DNA from: Candidatus Nitrosotenuis uzonensis
GTDB taxonomy: Archaea; Thermoproteota; Nitrososphaeria; Nitrososphaerales; Nitrosopumilaceae
DNA: 64,000 nt
Assembly (NCBI RefSeq): GCF_000723185.1
Contig: NZ_CBTY010000009.1
Location: 372,001 to 436,000 of the forward strand
Direction: 5' to 3'
Of this stretch, positions 43,224-52,213 are shown one piece after another. The notes under the pieces were generated by a model. The model had not been told where the DNA came from. It made no database searches and worked only from the letters and a program-made list of their open reading frames with translations. The position numbers and the translations under genes are program-made. Position 1 is the stretch's first letter. Every line of letters starts with the position of its first letter.

Positions 43224-44684
43224 GTGCGGTTTCCCATGCTTGAACATATCAAAAAAATCAGCAGTCTGGAGTACAGAATTGAGACTGATGCAGCAATCGG
43301 CATGAACGTGCCTGTGAGGGTTTTTGCAAATGACGACCTGCTAAAAAAAATGATCAATGATAGGACCATAGAGCAGGCTGTCAACGTCGCAATGCTGCCA
43401 GGAGTCCAGAAAAACGTCGTGGTTTTGCCAGACGGCCATCAGGGATACGGATTCCCCGTTGGAGGAGTTGCCGCCATGGATTACTATGAGGGGATAATCA
43501 GCCCAGGAAGCGTAGGCTACGATATTAACTGTGGTGTGAGGCTTGTTCGAACAAATCTCACAGAAGCGCAAGTAAGACCGAGGCTTGAGGCACTGGTGGC
43601 CGAGCTTTTTGCCACAATCCCTGCCGGAATGAGCAAGAAGGAGGGATGCATTGACCTTTCAAGCTCCGAGCTTGACGAAGTACTTGTACGTGGGGTTCCC
43701 TGGCTTGCTGATCACAATTACGCTACAAAAGACGATATCCGGATGTGCGAGGAAGGTGGACATATGGAAGGCGCGGATCCTCATGCCGTCTCAGATGTTG
43801 CGCGCAGAAGAGCCATGCCACAGCTTGGAAGCATCGGATCCGGAAACCATTTTTTGGAAATACAAAAGGTGGACAAGATATATGACTTGGAAGCAGCCAA
43901 GTTAATGGGCCTTGAGGAAGGGCTAGTGACCATTTTGATACACTGCGGTTCAAGAGGTTTCGGGCACCAGATTTGCAAGGACTATCTGGTAGTCTGTGAG
44001 CATAGCCACCAAAAATATGGAATCGAGCTGCCGGATAGGCAGCTTGCATGCGTGCCCAACCTCTCCGAGGAAGGCGAGTCGTATAAGAAGGCCATGAGGG
44101 CAGCCATGAATTACTCGTGGTGCAACAGACAAGCTATCACCCACTGGACAAGAAGGTCGTTTGAGCTGGTTTTCGGTAAGTCAGAATCTGATCTTGACAT
44201 GAAACTAGTATACGATATTGCACACAACTCTGCCAAGGTGGAGACCCACAGGATTGAAGGCCGTGAGAGAAAAGTCACGGTGCACCGAAAAGGCGCAACA
44301 CGTGCGTTTCCTGCAGGCAGTGCGGAAATTCCAGAAAAATATCGCAGAATAGGACAGCCCACATTCATCCCAGGATCAATGGGCTCTGCAAGCTGGGTGC
44401 TGCTCGGAATGTCAAGCTCACTTGAGCTGACTTTTGGCTCTACCGTCCACGGAGCCGGAAGGTTGATGTCAAGGACTGCGGCCCATAAGGCATACAACTA
44501 CAAGCAGGTAGTAGAGGATCTGCAGCAGAAGGGCATTCATCTCAGATCAACTACCAGATACGATGTAGTAGAAGAGGCCCCCCAAGTATACAAAGACGTG
44601 GATATTGTAGCAGAGATATCGCACAGATTGGGAATAGCTACAAAAGTGGCAAGACTGGTTCCGATCGGCGTGATGAAAGGATAA
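43224..44684 (+). CDS. rtcB: tRNA-splicing/RNA-repair ligase RtcB
   Basis: Mn/GTP-dependent ligase joining 2',3'-cyclic phosphate or 3'-phosphate to 5'-OH ends, for tRNA exon ligation. The 486-residue protein has DGHQGYGFPVGGVAA, the metal motif GYDINCGVRL, SGNHFLEIQKVD, HCGSRGFGHQICKDY and the guanylylated His region in FGSTVHGAGRLMSR. Start GTG 43224; ATG 43236 is also possible. Confidence 0.94.
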   Translation: MRFPMLEHIKKISSLEYRIETDAAIGMNVPVRVFANDDLLKKMINDRTIEQAVNVAMLPGVQKNVVVLPDGHQGYGFPVGGVAAMDYYEGIISPGSVGYDINCGVRLVRTNLTEAQVRPRLEALVAELFATIPAGMSKKEGCIDLSSSELDEVLVRGVPWLADHNYATKDDIRMCEEGGHMEGADPHAVSDVARRRAMPQLGSIGSGNHFLEIQKVDKIYDLEAAKLMGLEEGLVTILIHCGSRGFGHQICKDYLVVCEHSHQKYGIELPDRQLACVPNLSEEGESYKKAMRAAMNYSWCNRQAITHWTRRSFELVFGKSESDLDMKLVYDIAHNSAKVETHRIEGRERKVTVHRKGATRAFPAGSAEIPEKYRRIGQPTFIPGSMGSASWVLLGMSSSLELTFGSTVHGAGRLMSRTAAHKAYNYKQVVEDLQQKGIHLRSTTRYDVVEEAPQVYKDVDIVAEISHRLGIATKVARLVPIGVMKG

Positions 44685-45887
44685 CTAGGCTATCGGGGTT
44701 TCATCATACAATAGTTTTCTGCAGAACTGGTCCATTTTTTCAAGGCCTGAGGATATTATCTCTCTTATCTGGGCCTGTTCTGATGTGTCCAGCTCGGAGT
44801 TGTTTTTTGTAAGCGGTTGTACCACAACTGCCTTGGGATCGTTTACCGGTCTTCCTATTATATTATACATCCAGACAAAGACCTCTTCGATATCTGGCAC
44901 TTGCTGTTGTATGTCATTTGCTAGCTTGAACGATAACGTGTTGTAGATTTTGCCTATGTGCGATACCGGGTTTTTGCCCGCAATCGCCTCGGCTCCTGCA
45001 GGCCGACTAATTGATATCACCTGGTTTGCCTTGTTTCCGCGCCCCACCTCACCGGAATCGGCATTGTCAGCAGAGGTTCCAAGCACCGTCAGATATGTTC
45101 CGTCGATTCCCCTGCCCTTATCATCAAGACAGTTTATTGCTCCATGGATGTTAAGATCCGTCTTTTCACTGGCATGTTCAATTATTGCCTCAAGTATTCG
45201 GTGTTTTTTTGCAAAATAATCATCAACCGAGTCCACGTACCTGTCGACAAAGGCAACAGCCACTGTAAGGTCAAGCCACTGTCCGTTCCTGAATCCCATT
45301 ATTTTTACATCCTCGCCTGCAAAGGGAAATTCATCCTTGAACTTTTTAGAGTTGATGTACCGCTCTGTTTCAAGCACCACCGATTCTGTTTTTGTGAAAG
45401 GAGCATATCCCACAAGTGCAGACGTATCGTTTGAGGCAACTGTTTTGGAGCCCTCAAATATTGAGCGAAGTTCTTTTGAGCTCTGGCCAATCTCTAGGGC
45501 AAACTCCACATGTTCGTTGACATTTCTAAGATTGTTCTCAAACCAGGACTTGGCAGTAGTAATCATAAAGTCGCCTATTGGAACTCTGTGATCGTCTGAT
45601 AGTATGGTTACCCTGTCCCCCATTATCAATTTCATCGGCTTTAGTACACTGCCTCCTCCAAACCTGTTCTCTGTTTGTCCTGCAACAAGCATCGTCTTGT
45701 CCAGATTGTGGTGCTGTATTATTCCCGTTTCTTTTAGGTATAGTTTTGAGAGCTCAATTGAGACTTTGTCCATGACAAGATCACAGATCGTATCTGGATG
45801 TCCTATTCCTTTGCGTTCCACAATCTCAAATTGTTTTTTAAAGGTGGGAGTTGCCTTTGTAGTCTCCACAAATATCTGCTCTGACAA
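44685..45887 (-). CDS. mat: Methionine adenosyltransferase, archaeal type
   Basis: Makes S-adenosylmethionine. The 400-residue archaeal family: VERKGIGHPDTICDLVMDKVS, HHNLDKTMLVAGQTENRFGGG, GAINCLDDKGRGIDGTYLTVLGTSADNADSGEVGRGN. Start TTG 45887 by similarity (MSEQIFVETTKATP). It converges with rtcB with no gap between stops. Confidence 0.94.
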   Translation of the reverse strand: MSEQIFVETTKATPTFKKQFEIVERKGIGHPDTICDLVMDKVSIELSKLYLKETGIIQHHNLDKTMLVAGQTENRFGGGSVLKPMKLIMGDRVTILSDDHRVPIGDFMITTAKSWFENNLRNVNEHVEFALEIGQSSKELRSIFEGSKTVASNDTSALVGYAPFTKTESVVLETERYINSKKFKDEFPFAGEDVKIMGFRNGQWLDLTVAVAFVDRYVDSVDDYFAKKHRILEAIIEHASEKTDLNIHGAINCLDDKGRGIDGTYLTVLGTSADNADSGEVGRGNKANQVISISRPAGAEAIAGKNPVSHIGKIYNTLSFKLANDIQQQVPDIEEVFVWMYNIIGRPVNDPKAVVVQPLTKNNSELDTSEQAQIREIISSGLEKMDQFCRKLLYDETPIA

Positions 45888-45971
45888 TTACTGTGAAGTA
45901 GATATTGTGCTAGATTAGGCCAAGTCATAATTTTCAGGGATGATAATTGATTTCCCCATTAATATGACATC

Positions 45972-47045
45972 ATGCAGAGATCAGGCCAGATGGAAAAGGA
46001 AGCCGTACTGTATGAGAGGCTGCCAAACGACAAGGTAAGATGCCTTGCCTGTGCACGCTACTGTGAGATTGGCAAGGACCAGATAGGCCTTTGCGGTATT
46101 CGTGGAAACAAGGATGGTAAGCTGATGCTTTTTGTGTACGGCAAGGTCGCGGCGGCTCACATAGATCCGATAGAGAAAAAGCCAGTAATTCACTACAGGC
46201 CTGGGACGAAGATCTTCTCAGTTGGAACTACCGGATGCAATTGGCTGTGCAAATACTGCCAGAATTACGATCTGAGTCAGAGGAGGAAGGTGGAAGGCGA
46301 TGATTATTCTCCTGAGGAGCTTGTCAGATCCGCACTGGATAACAAGTGTCATGGAATAGCGTACACATACAACGAGCCCACCATATTCATCGAGTTTGCA
46401 AGAGATTGTGGAGTCTTGGCAAGAAATCACGGCATGTTCAACATTTTTGTTTCAAACGGTTACTGTACCCCAGAATCGGTAAACATGATGAAGGAGTTTC
46501 TTGACTGCATAACGGTTGATTTTAAGGGAAATGGCGAGCAAAAATTTGTTCGCAGATATGTTGGCATTCCCAGCTCAGAGCCGGTGTTTGAGACCCTGCT
46601 TGAGCTGAAAAAAACAGACATTCACGTTGAGATTACGGATCTGGTGGTGCCACAGGTTGGAGATGATCTAGACCATGCAAGAAAGATGTGCAAGTTCGTT
46701 TATGATAACTTTGGCCCCGAGATGCCGGTGCACTTTTTGAGATTCCATCCAGACTACAAGATGATGGAATTTGAGCCAACCCCAGTAAAGACACTGGAAA
46801 ACCATTACGATGTTGCAAAAAAAATGGGCCTCAAGTATGTATACATTGGAAACGTTCCGGGTCACAAGTATGAGAGTACCTACTGCCCTGAATGTGGCAA
46901 AATTGTTGTTCGAAGGTACAGTTTTGACATACTAGAATGGAATCTTGATGAGAGCAATTCGTGTAGGTTTTGCGGCAATCGGATTCCGATAACAGGAAGA
47001 CTCGATAAGGATTACAGGGAAAAGAGATTCCAGATGGTAATCTAG
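45972..47045 (+). CDS. AmmeMemoRadiSam-system radical SAM enzyme
   Basis: A 357-residue radical SAM protein of the AmrS family. The N-terminal Cys region RCLACARYCEIGKDQIGLCGIRGN precedes the [4Fe-4S] motif GCNWLCKYCQNYD (Cys-x3-Cys-x2-Cys, about residue 91). EPTIF, a TIM-barrel, and the C-terminal zinc-ribbon CPECGKIVVRR...CRFCGNRI follow. The reaction is unknown in the family; its usual AMMECR1 and Memo partners are not in this window. Confidence 0.9.
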   Translation: MQRSGQMEKEAVLYERLPNDKVRCLACARYCEIGKDQIGLCGIRGNKDGKLMLFVYGKVAAAHIDPIEKKPVIHYRPGTKIFSVGTTGCNWLCKYCQNYDLSQRRKVEGDDYSPEELVRSALDNKCHGIAYTYNEPTIFIEFARDCGVLARNHGMFNIFVSNGYCTPESVNMMKEFLDCITVDFKGNGEQKFVRRYVGIPSSEPVFETLLELKKTDIHVEITDLVVPQVGDDLDHARKMCKFVYDNFGPEMPVHFLRFHPDYKMMEFEPTPVKTLENHYDVAKKMGLKYVYIGNVPGHKYESTYCPECGKIVVRRYSFDILEWNLDESNSCRFCGNRIPITGRLDKDYREKRFQMVI

Positions 47046-47464
47046 CCATAGGCTGACATCAACGGGTTTTTTGATGATTCGCTTGGTTTTATTGAATAGA
47101 CTTCCTTTATGCCAAGGGCCCACACTATGGGATTGGTTGCAGGGAATCCTAGCTCTTTTAGCTTTTTTGCAGCCTGAGCTACTATATCAGGATCGCTTAC
47201 TTCCTCGACATCACCTTTTAGCTGAAAGCCGCCCCGGTTTGCCTTGTCCACTACTGCAACTGTAACCTTGGGCCAAGACCGTATGTTGGCAAATGTTTTA
47301 TTCATGAATGCATCCGCAAAGACAATTTTTTCATCATCCAGAATTGCCATTACATACCGCGGAGAAATGTTTGGGTTTCCTAGTCTGTCAACGCTCCCCA
47401 CAAGAACTACGTTGCCCTCTCGGATTATTAGTTGCACTATCTCGTCTGTTATTTTTACCATCAT
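47042..47464 (-). CDS. Pyridoxamine 5'-phosphate oxidase-like flavin protein
   Basis: A 140-residue split-barrel fold (EGNVVLVGSVDRLGNPNISPRYVMAILDDEKIVFADAF...NKTFANIRSWPKVTVAVVD, GFQLKGDVEEV) that likely binds FMN or F420. It converges with the radical SAM gene with a 4-base overlap. A paralogue lies at 61.5 kb. Substrate unknown. Confidence 0.8.
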   Translation of the reverse strand: MMVKITDEIVQLIIREGNVVLVGSVDRLGNPNISPRYVMAILDDEKIVFADAFMNKTFANIRSWPKVTVAVVDKANRGGFQLKGDVEEVSDPDIVAQAAKKLKELGFPATNPIVWALGIKEVYSIKPSESSKNPLMSAYG

Positions 47465-47522
47465 GATCTGTGTGCGCTCAAAAAGATAAAGTTTGGTCAG
47501 ATTTTATCCAGTGATTTTGAAG

Positions 47523-48797
47523 TTATTTGCTGTGTTTTTGAAGATCTTCGTCGATTTTGAATTCTTCCTCGTCTGCATAAGCCTGCTCTGCGTGCTCTCC
47601 TATGTCAAGACCGATGTCTTCAACTTCTTTTGATACTCTAACGCCAATAAGGAAGTTCAGTACTTTCATTATTGCATACGTGCCTCCAAATCCTAGGGCT
47701 GCAGCAACACCCACGCCTATTGCTTGGATGCCGATCTGTTCGTAGTTACCAAATAATAGTCCGTCCGGACCTGTCGGGTTTATTGCAGATGATGCAAAAA
47801 TTCCGATTGCAAGTGCGCCTATAATTCCAGCGATTCCGTGGACTGAGCTTACATCCAGTGCGTCATCGATTTTGAGTCTGTCCTTGATTAGTAGGACGCC
47901 GCAGTATGATGCAAGACCGATTGCAATTCCTATGATAAAAGAGTGCTCAACGCTGACATATCCTGATGCTGGGGTAATTCCTGCCAGTCCAGCTATTGCC
48001 CCGTTAATTGCTGCCACAACACTTGGTTTTCCTGTTCGCATCCATGAGAGTCCTACCCAGATAAGAGCTGAAACCGATGATGCCATGTGTGTTACAATCA
48101 CAGTGTTTCCTGCAACTCCTCCTGATGCAAGGGCGCTTCCTGCGTTAAAGCCGAACCAACCCAACCACAAAAGCGATGAACCCAGTACTGCTATTGGTAT
48201 GCTGTGAGGCACCATGATTGCAGGTCCGTAGTTTCTTCTTTTGCCAAGCACCATAGCGGCTGCAAGCGCTCCCATTCCCACACTTGTGTGAATGACTATG
48301 CCTCCTGCAAAATCAAAAACGCCTAGGGCCCCTAGCCATCCGCCACCCCACACCCAGTGGGTGAGCGGATAATAGATCAGTATAGACCAGGCAACAATAA
48401 ACAGTATGAATGCGGAAAACTTCATCCTCTCGGCAATCACTCCAGTAAGAAGTAGTGGTGTAATACACGCAAACATAAGTTGGAATTTAGCAAACAGAAC
48501 TCCAGGAATTGTCGGGGCGTATGGAAGTGAATCGTCCCAAGGCACGTTTTTTAGAAATACGTAATCAAGATTGCCTGCAAGGCCGCCCGTCTCATCAGGC
48601 CCGAACACAAGACTGAATCCAAAGACAAACCACATTACACTAAGAAGTGCCAGACCAAAGAATATCTGCATGAAAATTGAGACTGTGTTTTTTCTTCTGA
48701 GCAGACCTGCCTCAAAAAGACCCAAGGCTGGAATCATCAGCAATACAAGACTTCCAGCAACGAGAATCCATGCTGTATCACCTGTATCTATTGGCAC
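47523..48797 (-). CDS. amtB: Ammonium transporter AmtB
   Basis: Membrane ammonium channel, 424 residues with about 11 helices: GDTAWILVAGSLVLLMIPALGLFEAGLLRRKN, the Phe/Trp gate region, DFAGGIVIHTSVGMGALAAAMVLGKR (first pore His) and DVSSVHGIAGIIGALAIGIFA (second His). Start GTG 48797, with TATA TTATATAC centred 26 nt upstream. It is divergent from glnK. For an ammonia oxidiser this is a key substrate and nitrogen-assimilation gene. Confidence 0.96.
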   Translation of the reverse strand: MPIDTGDTAWILVAGSLVLLMIPALGLFEAGLLRRKNTVSIFMQIFFGLALLSVMWFVFGFSLVFGPDETGGLAGNLDYVFLKNVPWDDSLPYAPTIPGVLFAKFQLMFACITPLLLTGVIAERMKFSAFILFIVAWSILIYYPLTHWVWGGGWLGALGVFDFAGGIVIHTSVGMGALAAAMVLGKRRNYGPAIMVPHSIPIAVLGSSLLWLGWFGFNAGSALASGGVAGNTVIVTHMASSVSALIWVGLSWMRTGKPSVVAAINGAIAGLAGITPASGYVSVEHSFIIGIAIGLASYCGVLLIKDRLKIDDALDVSSVHGIAGIIGALAIGIFASSAINPTGPDGLLFGNYEQIGIQAIGVGVAAALGFGGTYAIMKVLNFLIGVRVSKEVEDIGLDIGEHAEQAYADEEEFKIDEDLQKHSK

Positions 48798-48848
48798 AAT
48801 CGCAAAAAAATTGATATCGTATATAATTCTGCCCTCAGATCGCAGTCT

Positions 48849-48868
48849 TGATTATCAATTGATAATCA
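48849..48868. promoter_or_regulatory. 20-bp palindrome with two TGATWATCA sites (amtB/glnK)
   Basis: The sequence TGATTATCAATTGATAATCA is a perfect 20-bp palindrome made of two TGATWATCA units (48849-48857, 48860-48868). The centres are 56 and 67 bp upstream of the amtB GTG, i.e. about one and two helical turns beyond the -45 position of the other sites. It lies between divergent amtB and glnK, so it may control both. Confidence 0.75.
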
Positions 48869-48929
48869 TCACATATCACAAGTGAGCGTTTTGACAAAAT
48901 TTTTTACCGTGTACGATTGAGGGAGGATA

Positions 48930-49259
48930 TTGATACGAATTGAGGTAATACTGCCAAAGAACGAAGTAATGGCAGTAAGTGAGGGATTAAAGAAGATTAA
49001 CGTAGGCGGCCTTACAGTCTCAAAAAAGCGCGGAAGGGGCAAGAACCCAGGTCCTGAAATCCACGCATCAAAGGGAACTGAAATTTTCATCCCACAGTTT
49101 TCTGACAAATATGTGCTTGAGGTAATAGTTGATGAAAGTATGGAACAAGATGCAATCAAGATAATCAAGGAAAATGCCACAATCGGCAAGATCTTCGTTT
49201 ACCCGGTTCTCAGAGCTGTAGATATAAAGTCAGGCGCCGAAGGCCAAAAAGCAATATAA
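48930..49259 (+). CDS. glnK: PII protein GlnK, amtB-linked
   Basis: PII subunit of 109 residues (IRIEVILPKNEVMAVSEGLKKINVGGLTVSKKRGRGKNPGPEIHASKGTEIFIPQFSDKYVLEVIVDE, ATIGKIFVYPVLRAVDI) that would block AmtB when nitrogen is plentiful. Start TTG 48930, decided by a Shine-Dalgarno GGGAGG (48921-48926) four bases upstream. The unit therefore has a leader, unlike most genes here. Confidence 0.94.
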   Translation: MIRIEVILPKNEVMAVSEGLKKINVGGLTVSKKRGRGKNPGPEIHASKGTEIFIPQFSDKYVLEVIVDESMEQDAIKIIKENATIGKIFVYPVLRAVDIKSGAEGQKAI

Positions 49260-49265
49260 TAAAAA

Positions 49266-49400
49266 TTAGAATTTTCCAACTGTTGATTTCCAGCATGATA
49301 TGTGATACCAATTTTCTCTATACAAGGTCACATCCATCGCTGAAAGTGCACTTTTTTGGTTACATTTTTTGCATGTAACCCAAGTATCTTGCGATGACAT
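49266..49400 (-). CDS. LIM-like zinc microprotein
   Basis: A 44-residue frame from ATG 49400 to TAA 49266: VTCKKCNQKSALSAMDVTLYRENWYHISCWKS, with CxxC and a later HxxC, a LIM/treble-clef-like metal site. TTTAAA (49423-49428) is centred 26 nt before the ATG, so it is a leaderless transcript. It fills most of the otherwise empty gap between glnK and the secreted protein. Confidence 0.65.
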   Translation of the reverse strand: MSSQDTWVTCKKCNQKSALSAMDVTLYRENWYHISCWKSTVGKF

Positions 49401-49463
49401 GCTATCAGAGCAGAATTTTCTGTTTAAAGCATAGTGTGTGTATTTTTCAAAAAACAGTACTTG

Positions 49464-51065
49464 TTAAACTCTGATTATTCCCTGGCTTACGAGGAATTGT
49501 ATTCCGGATACAAAGTCGGCATCACCGATTGTTCCGTCGGCCCACCACTTGGCGTTGTTTTTTATCCATACTGGGATCTGGTTTGTACCAGCTCCTGCAG
49601 GTGTTGTAGGAGGTATCTTGATAACTCCTTGTTTTATTAGGAATTGTATTCCGGATACAAAGTCGGCATCACCGATTGTTCCATCGGCCCACCACTTGGC
49701 GTTGTTTTTTATCCATACTGGGATTTGTATTTGTGTGGGGGGCTGCACCATGTTACCAATTTCAAATTTCATTGTAGCCGAAGAAAACGGGTTAAAGTCG
49801 ACAAGGCCTCTTCCTACAAGCACTAGTTGGAGTGTGTATTTACCTTGTTCTGGTATTGTTATAAGCCTAGAGTCAACACCGCTTGGAACTGTGATTCCTA
49901 ATAACTGCGGATTATTACCAATATTCTGTATGAATTCATCTCCTGATGAATCCATTACGCTGAATGCATACCGGATATCTTTTGCGATTTCACCGCCAGA
50001 GTCAAAAAATGCCAAAGTGAACGCCACATCCTTGTTTGCCCCATACCTGGAATCGTATGAGATTTTGGCTTTGTATCCGTTGGAAAATGCCACGTCTGAT
50101 GATATTATTGCGTTCTCATCTGGCATTATCACTACTGTCATAGTGTGCTTGTCAGATGAGCCAAGCTTTTTGCTCATCGTTTTAAGCTCTTCGCTGCCAA
50201 CTGCAAAATGCAACACGTTTACATCTTTTTTGGAATAGATATCATAATGAATGCCGCTTGGAAACATTGGTATTCCGTTTATTGTTCCTTTAAAGCTGTG
50301 AACTGAGCTGTACGGCGAAAATGATTTTGGGATCTCTATATCGTTTCTTACTAGCTGGACATGCTCTGCGTGTTCCCAATGAAATGGCATTGTGAAAGTA
50401 ATTGCTTTTGTAGTCTCATCAAATTTCAATCCAGTCAAACTATCACCAAATGCTTTCACTGTAACTGGCGTATTCCCGCCTCCTGCTGCAAATGAGAATT
50501 GCTGTTCTTGTGCGATGTTGATGCTAGTTTCAAAGTTAATGTCTTGTGCTGTTTGTGTTTTTGGATTTGTAGCTCCTATGATTGCAACTTTGAGAGTGTA
50601 TGTTCCGCTTTTATCAAATACAGGTCCCTTGATGATTGGGAGGCTGTTTCCTGACGAGGTGAGTGCGTTTGGTACCACAAGATCTTTTTCTCCCTCATAG
50701 GTTGTGCATCTCCAGAGATCTTTTTCTTGACAACCACCCACGGGTTGGACTCTTATGTTGAGCTCACCATCCTTATCAAAGAACATCTGATTTGCCAGAA
50801 GACTTTCTCCGCGGAATATTTGCACTCTATACGTTACGTGTTCTATGTTTGTGTTAGTATTGCTATCAAAGAATCTTATCTGCAGATTTGCCATTGTATT
50901 CTTTCCTGGTATAAAGTCAGGAGGATTCAGAATAGCACTCACAGTCACTTTTTTGTCTCCAAAGCTGATTGGTGGGGCTTGTTCTCCCCCATGGTGCTGC
51001 GCAAATGCAGTCGGAAACGAAAATGCGGAAATTAACAGTAACAAGTACAAGAGCACATATCGCAT
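49464..51065 (-). CDS. Secreted protein with two near-identical WWA repeats
   Basis: A 533-residue exported protein: signal peptide ending FAQHHGG, a large beta-rich region (Ig-like domains, with QHHGGEQAPP after cleavage and GGCQEKDLWRCTTYEGEKD), then two repeats of about 37 residues, IPVWIKNNAKWWADGTIGDADFV..GIQFL, near residues 457-493 and 497-533. The repeats are almost identical at the DNA level. The function is unknown; the same repeat occurs in the HELLH protein (28-29.6 kb) and the cupredoxin (58 kb). Confidence 0.75.
   Translation of the reverse strand: MRYVLLYLLLLISAFSFPTAFAQHHGGEQAPPISFGDKKVTVSAILNPPDFIPGKNTMANLQIRFFDSNTNTNIEHVTYRVQIFRGESLLANQMFFDKDGELNIRVQPVGGCQEKDLWRCTTYEGEKDLVVPNALTSSGNSLPIIKGPVFDKSGTYTLKVAIIGATNPKTQTAQDINFETSINIAQEQQFSFAAGGGNTPVTVKAFGDSLTGLKFDETTKAITFTMPFHWEHAEHVQLVRNDIEIPKSFSPYSSVHSFKGTINGIPMFPSGIHYDIYSKKDVNVLHFAVGSEELKTMSKKLGSSDKHTMTVVIMPDENAIISSDVAFSNGYKAKISYDSRYGANKDVAFTLAFFDSGGEIAKDIRYAFSVMDSSGDEFIQNIGNNPQLLGITVPSGVDSRLITIPEQGKYTLQLVLVGRGLVDFNPFSSATMKFEIGNMVQPPTQIQIPVWIKNNAKWWADGTIGDADFVSGIQFLIKQGVIKIPPTTPAGAGTNQIPVWIKNNAKWWADGTIGDADFVSGIQFLVSQGIIRV
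49480..49735 (-). repeat. Tandem DNA duplication encoding the two WWA repeats
   Basis: About 85 bp (49498-49581) recur at 49645-49730 with only a few differences, e.g. TCGGCCCACCACTTGGCG in both. Such identity within a diverged family implies recent duplication or gene conversion. Confidence 0.8.
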
Positions 51066-51205
51066 AATATAGTGACGACTCAGACTATATTAAAAATCTG
51101 TTCTGCAAAGGAGGAGTAAAATTAAATAATTTTGGCGCGTCATGCTTGGTTTCACAGTTGAGAATTTTCCGCGCTATTTAATTAGAGTGAAACTGTACGG
51201 TGCGT

Positions 51206-51643
51206 ATGATATCTACAAAATTTAAGAATATTTTGGTACCGCTTGATGGCTCCAAGAATTCCATGCGTGGCTTAGATACTGCAATAGGTCTTGCCAGACA
51301 GTCACATGCAAAACTAGTAGGTATTTGTGTTCTGCAGAGGCCACCACATCCTGCATTCAGATCTGCCAGATCAGTTCAATATCCAGAAAAACAGATACTT
51401 CAGAATGCGCAGGATATTATGGATTTTGCGGAAAAGCATTGCGCGCAAAATGGTATCCTGTTTGAGAAAAAAATCACGTTTGGCGATCCAGGACACATGA
51501 TAGTAAAGTTTGCCAAGGATAAAGGATTCGATCTCATAGTGATTGGAGCAAGAGGCATAGGAGCCGTCAAAGAGATCTTCTTTGGCAGCGTTTCAAACTA
51601 TGTCCTACACAAGGCAACAATACCAGTGCTTGTAGTAAAATAG
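51206..51643 (+). CDS. Universal stress protein (UspA family)
   Basis: A 145-residue Usp: FKNILVPLDGSKNSMRGLDTAIGLARQ and the nucleotide loop GARGIGAVKEIFFGSVSNYVLHKA. ATG 51206 is chosen since CTATTTAATT is centred about 26 nt upstream (GTG 51200 is the longer option). Confidence 0.92.
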   Translation: MISTKFKNILVPLDGSKNSMRGLDTAIGLARQSHAKLVGICVLQRPPHPAFRSARSVQYPEKQILQNAQDIMDFAEKHCAQNGILFEKKITFGDPGHMIVKFAKDKGFDLIVIGARGIGAVKEIFFGSVSNYVLHKATIPVLVVK

Positions 51644-51644
51644 A

Positions 51645-51785
51645 TTATTTGTTCCAAGAGACTGTATATGCCACGATTCTTTGGGATTTGGGGTTTTTTG
51701 CCATACCCCATTCATTTTCCGTGTGTCCTGAATTTTTCTCAGATATTGTGCCCCAGTTGAACTTGGGATTGTGTGTTTGAACCAT
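51645..51785 (-). CDS. 46-residue microprotein divergent from HTH regulator
   Basis: Frame MVQTHNPKFNWGTISEKNSG...WGMAKNPKSQRIVAYTVSWNK, ATG 51785 to TAA 51645. A minus-strand TATA GTTTATGTC (51808-51816) is 26 nt upstream, and it shares the 16-bp palindrome at 51823-51838 with the regulator. No family recognised; rich in Asn, Lys, Trp. A longer frame in another register on this strand is less plausible. Confidence 0.6.
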   Translation of the reverse strand: MVQTHNPKFNWGTISEKNSGHTENEWGMAKNPKSQRIVAYTVSWNK

Positions 51786-51822
51786 GACGAGTTAGGCAGA
51801 AAAATTGACATAAACAGTATGA

Positions 51823-51838
51823 TTGCATTGCAATGCAA
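51823..51838. promoter_or_regulatory. 16-bp perfect palindrome between divergent genes
   Basis: TTGCATTGCAATGCAA equals its own reverse complement. It is centred about 46 bp before the microprotein ATG (51785) and about 51 bp before the HTH ATG (51881), a typical operator position for a homodimeric regulator. The HTH protein is the natural binder (inference). Confidence 0.65.
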
Positions 51839-51880
51839 AGCGTGCCTACTTGATATATTAAACAATGAGAATATGATGTC

Positions 51881-52213
51881 ATGCAAATTCAACTTGTTGG
51901 AAGAAAAATCGACGATGATAGAAAAGACGCCATACTTGAGATAATCTCAGACAAATATTGTCGTGCAATAATAGAAACTACCATGAACGCGCCAAAATCT
52001 GCAATAGAGATCAGTGCGGAGTGCAAGATCCCGATCAGTACTGTATACAGGAGACTGCAGAGTTTGTACGATAACAGATTGCTTGCCATATCAGGCGCAA
52101 TAACAACTGAGGGGAAGAAACATTTTCTATACAAAAGCAAGATAAGAGCCATAATCTCAAAGTTCAATGGCACAGATATTGATGTCGAGATAGTCCCAAA
52201 CGTACCATGTTAG
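51881..52213 (+). CDS. Winged-helix transcription regulator
   Basis: A 110-residue ArsR/MarR/IclR-like HTH: DAILEIISDKYCRAIIETTMNAPKSAIEISAECKIPISTVYRRLQSLYDNRLLAISGAITTEGKKHFLYKSKI. Leaderless: TATA GATATATTA is centred 26 nt before the ATG. It is the first gene of the stress cluster after a Usp and is divergent from a microprotein, with a shared palindrome. Confidence 0.8.
   Translation: MQIQLVGRKIDDDRKDAILEIISDKYCRAIIETTMNAPKSAIEISAECKIPISTVYRRLQSLYDNRLLAISGAITTEGKKHFLYKSKIRAIISKFNGTDIDVEIVPNVPC

Noticed and set aside
51605-51892. 95-codon minus-strand frame overlapping the Usp end
   Set aside because: It overlaps the Usp and HTH genes and lacks a promoter. The 46-codon frame in another register has a TATA at -26 and a more protein-like composition.
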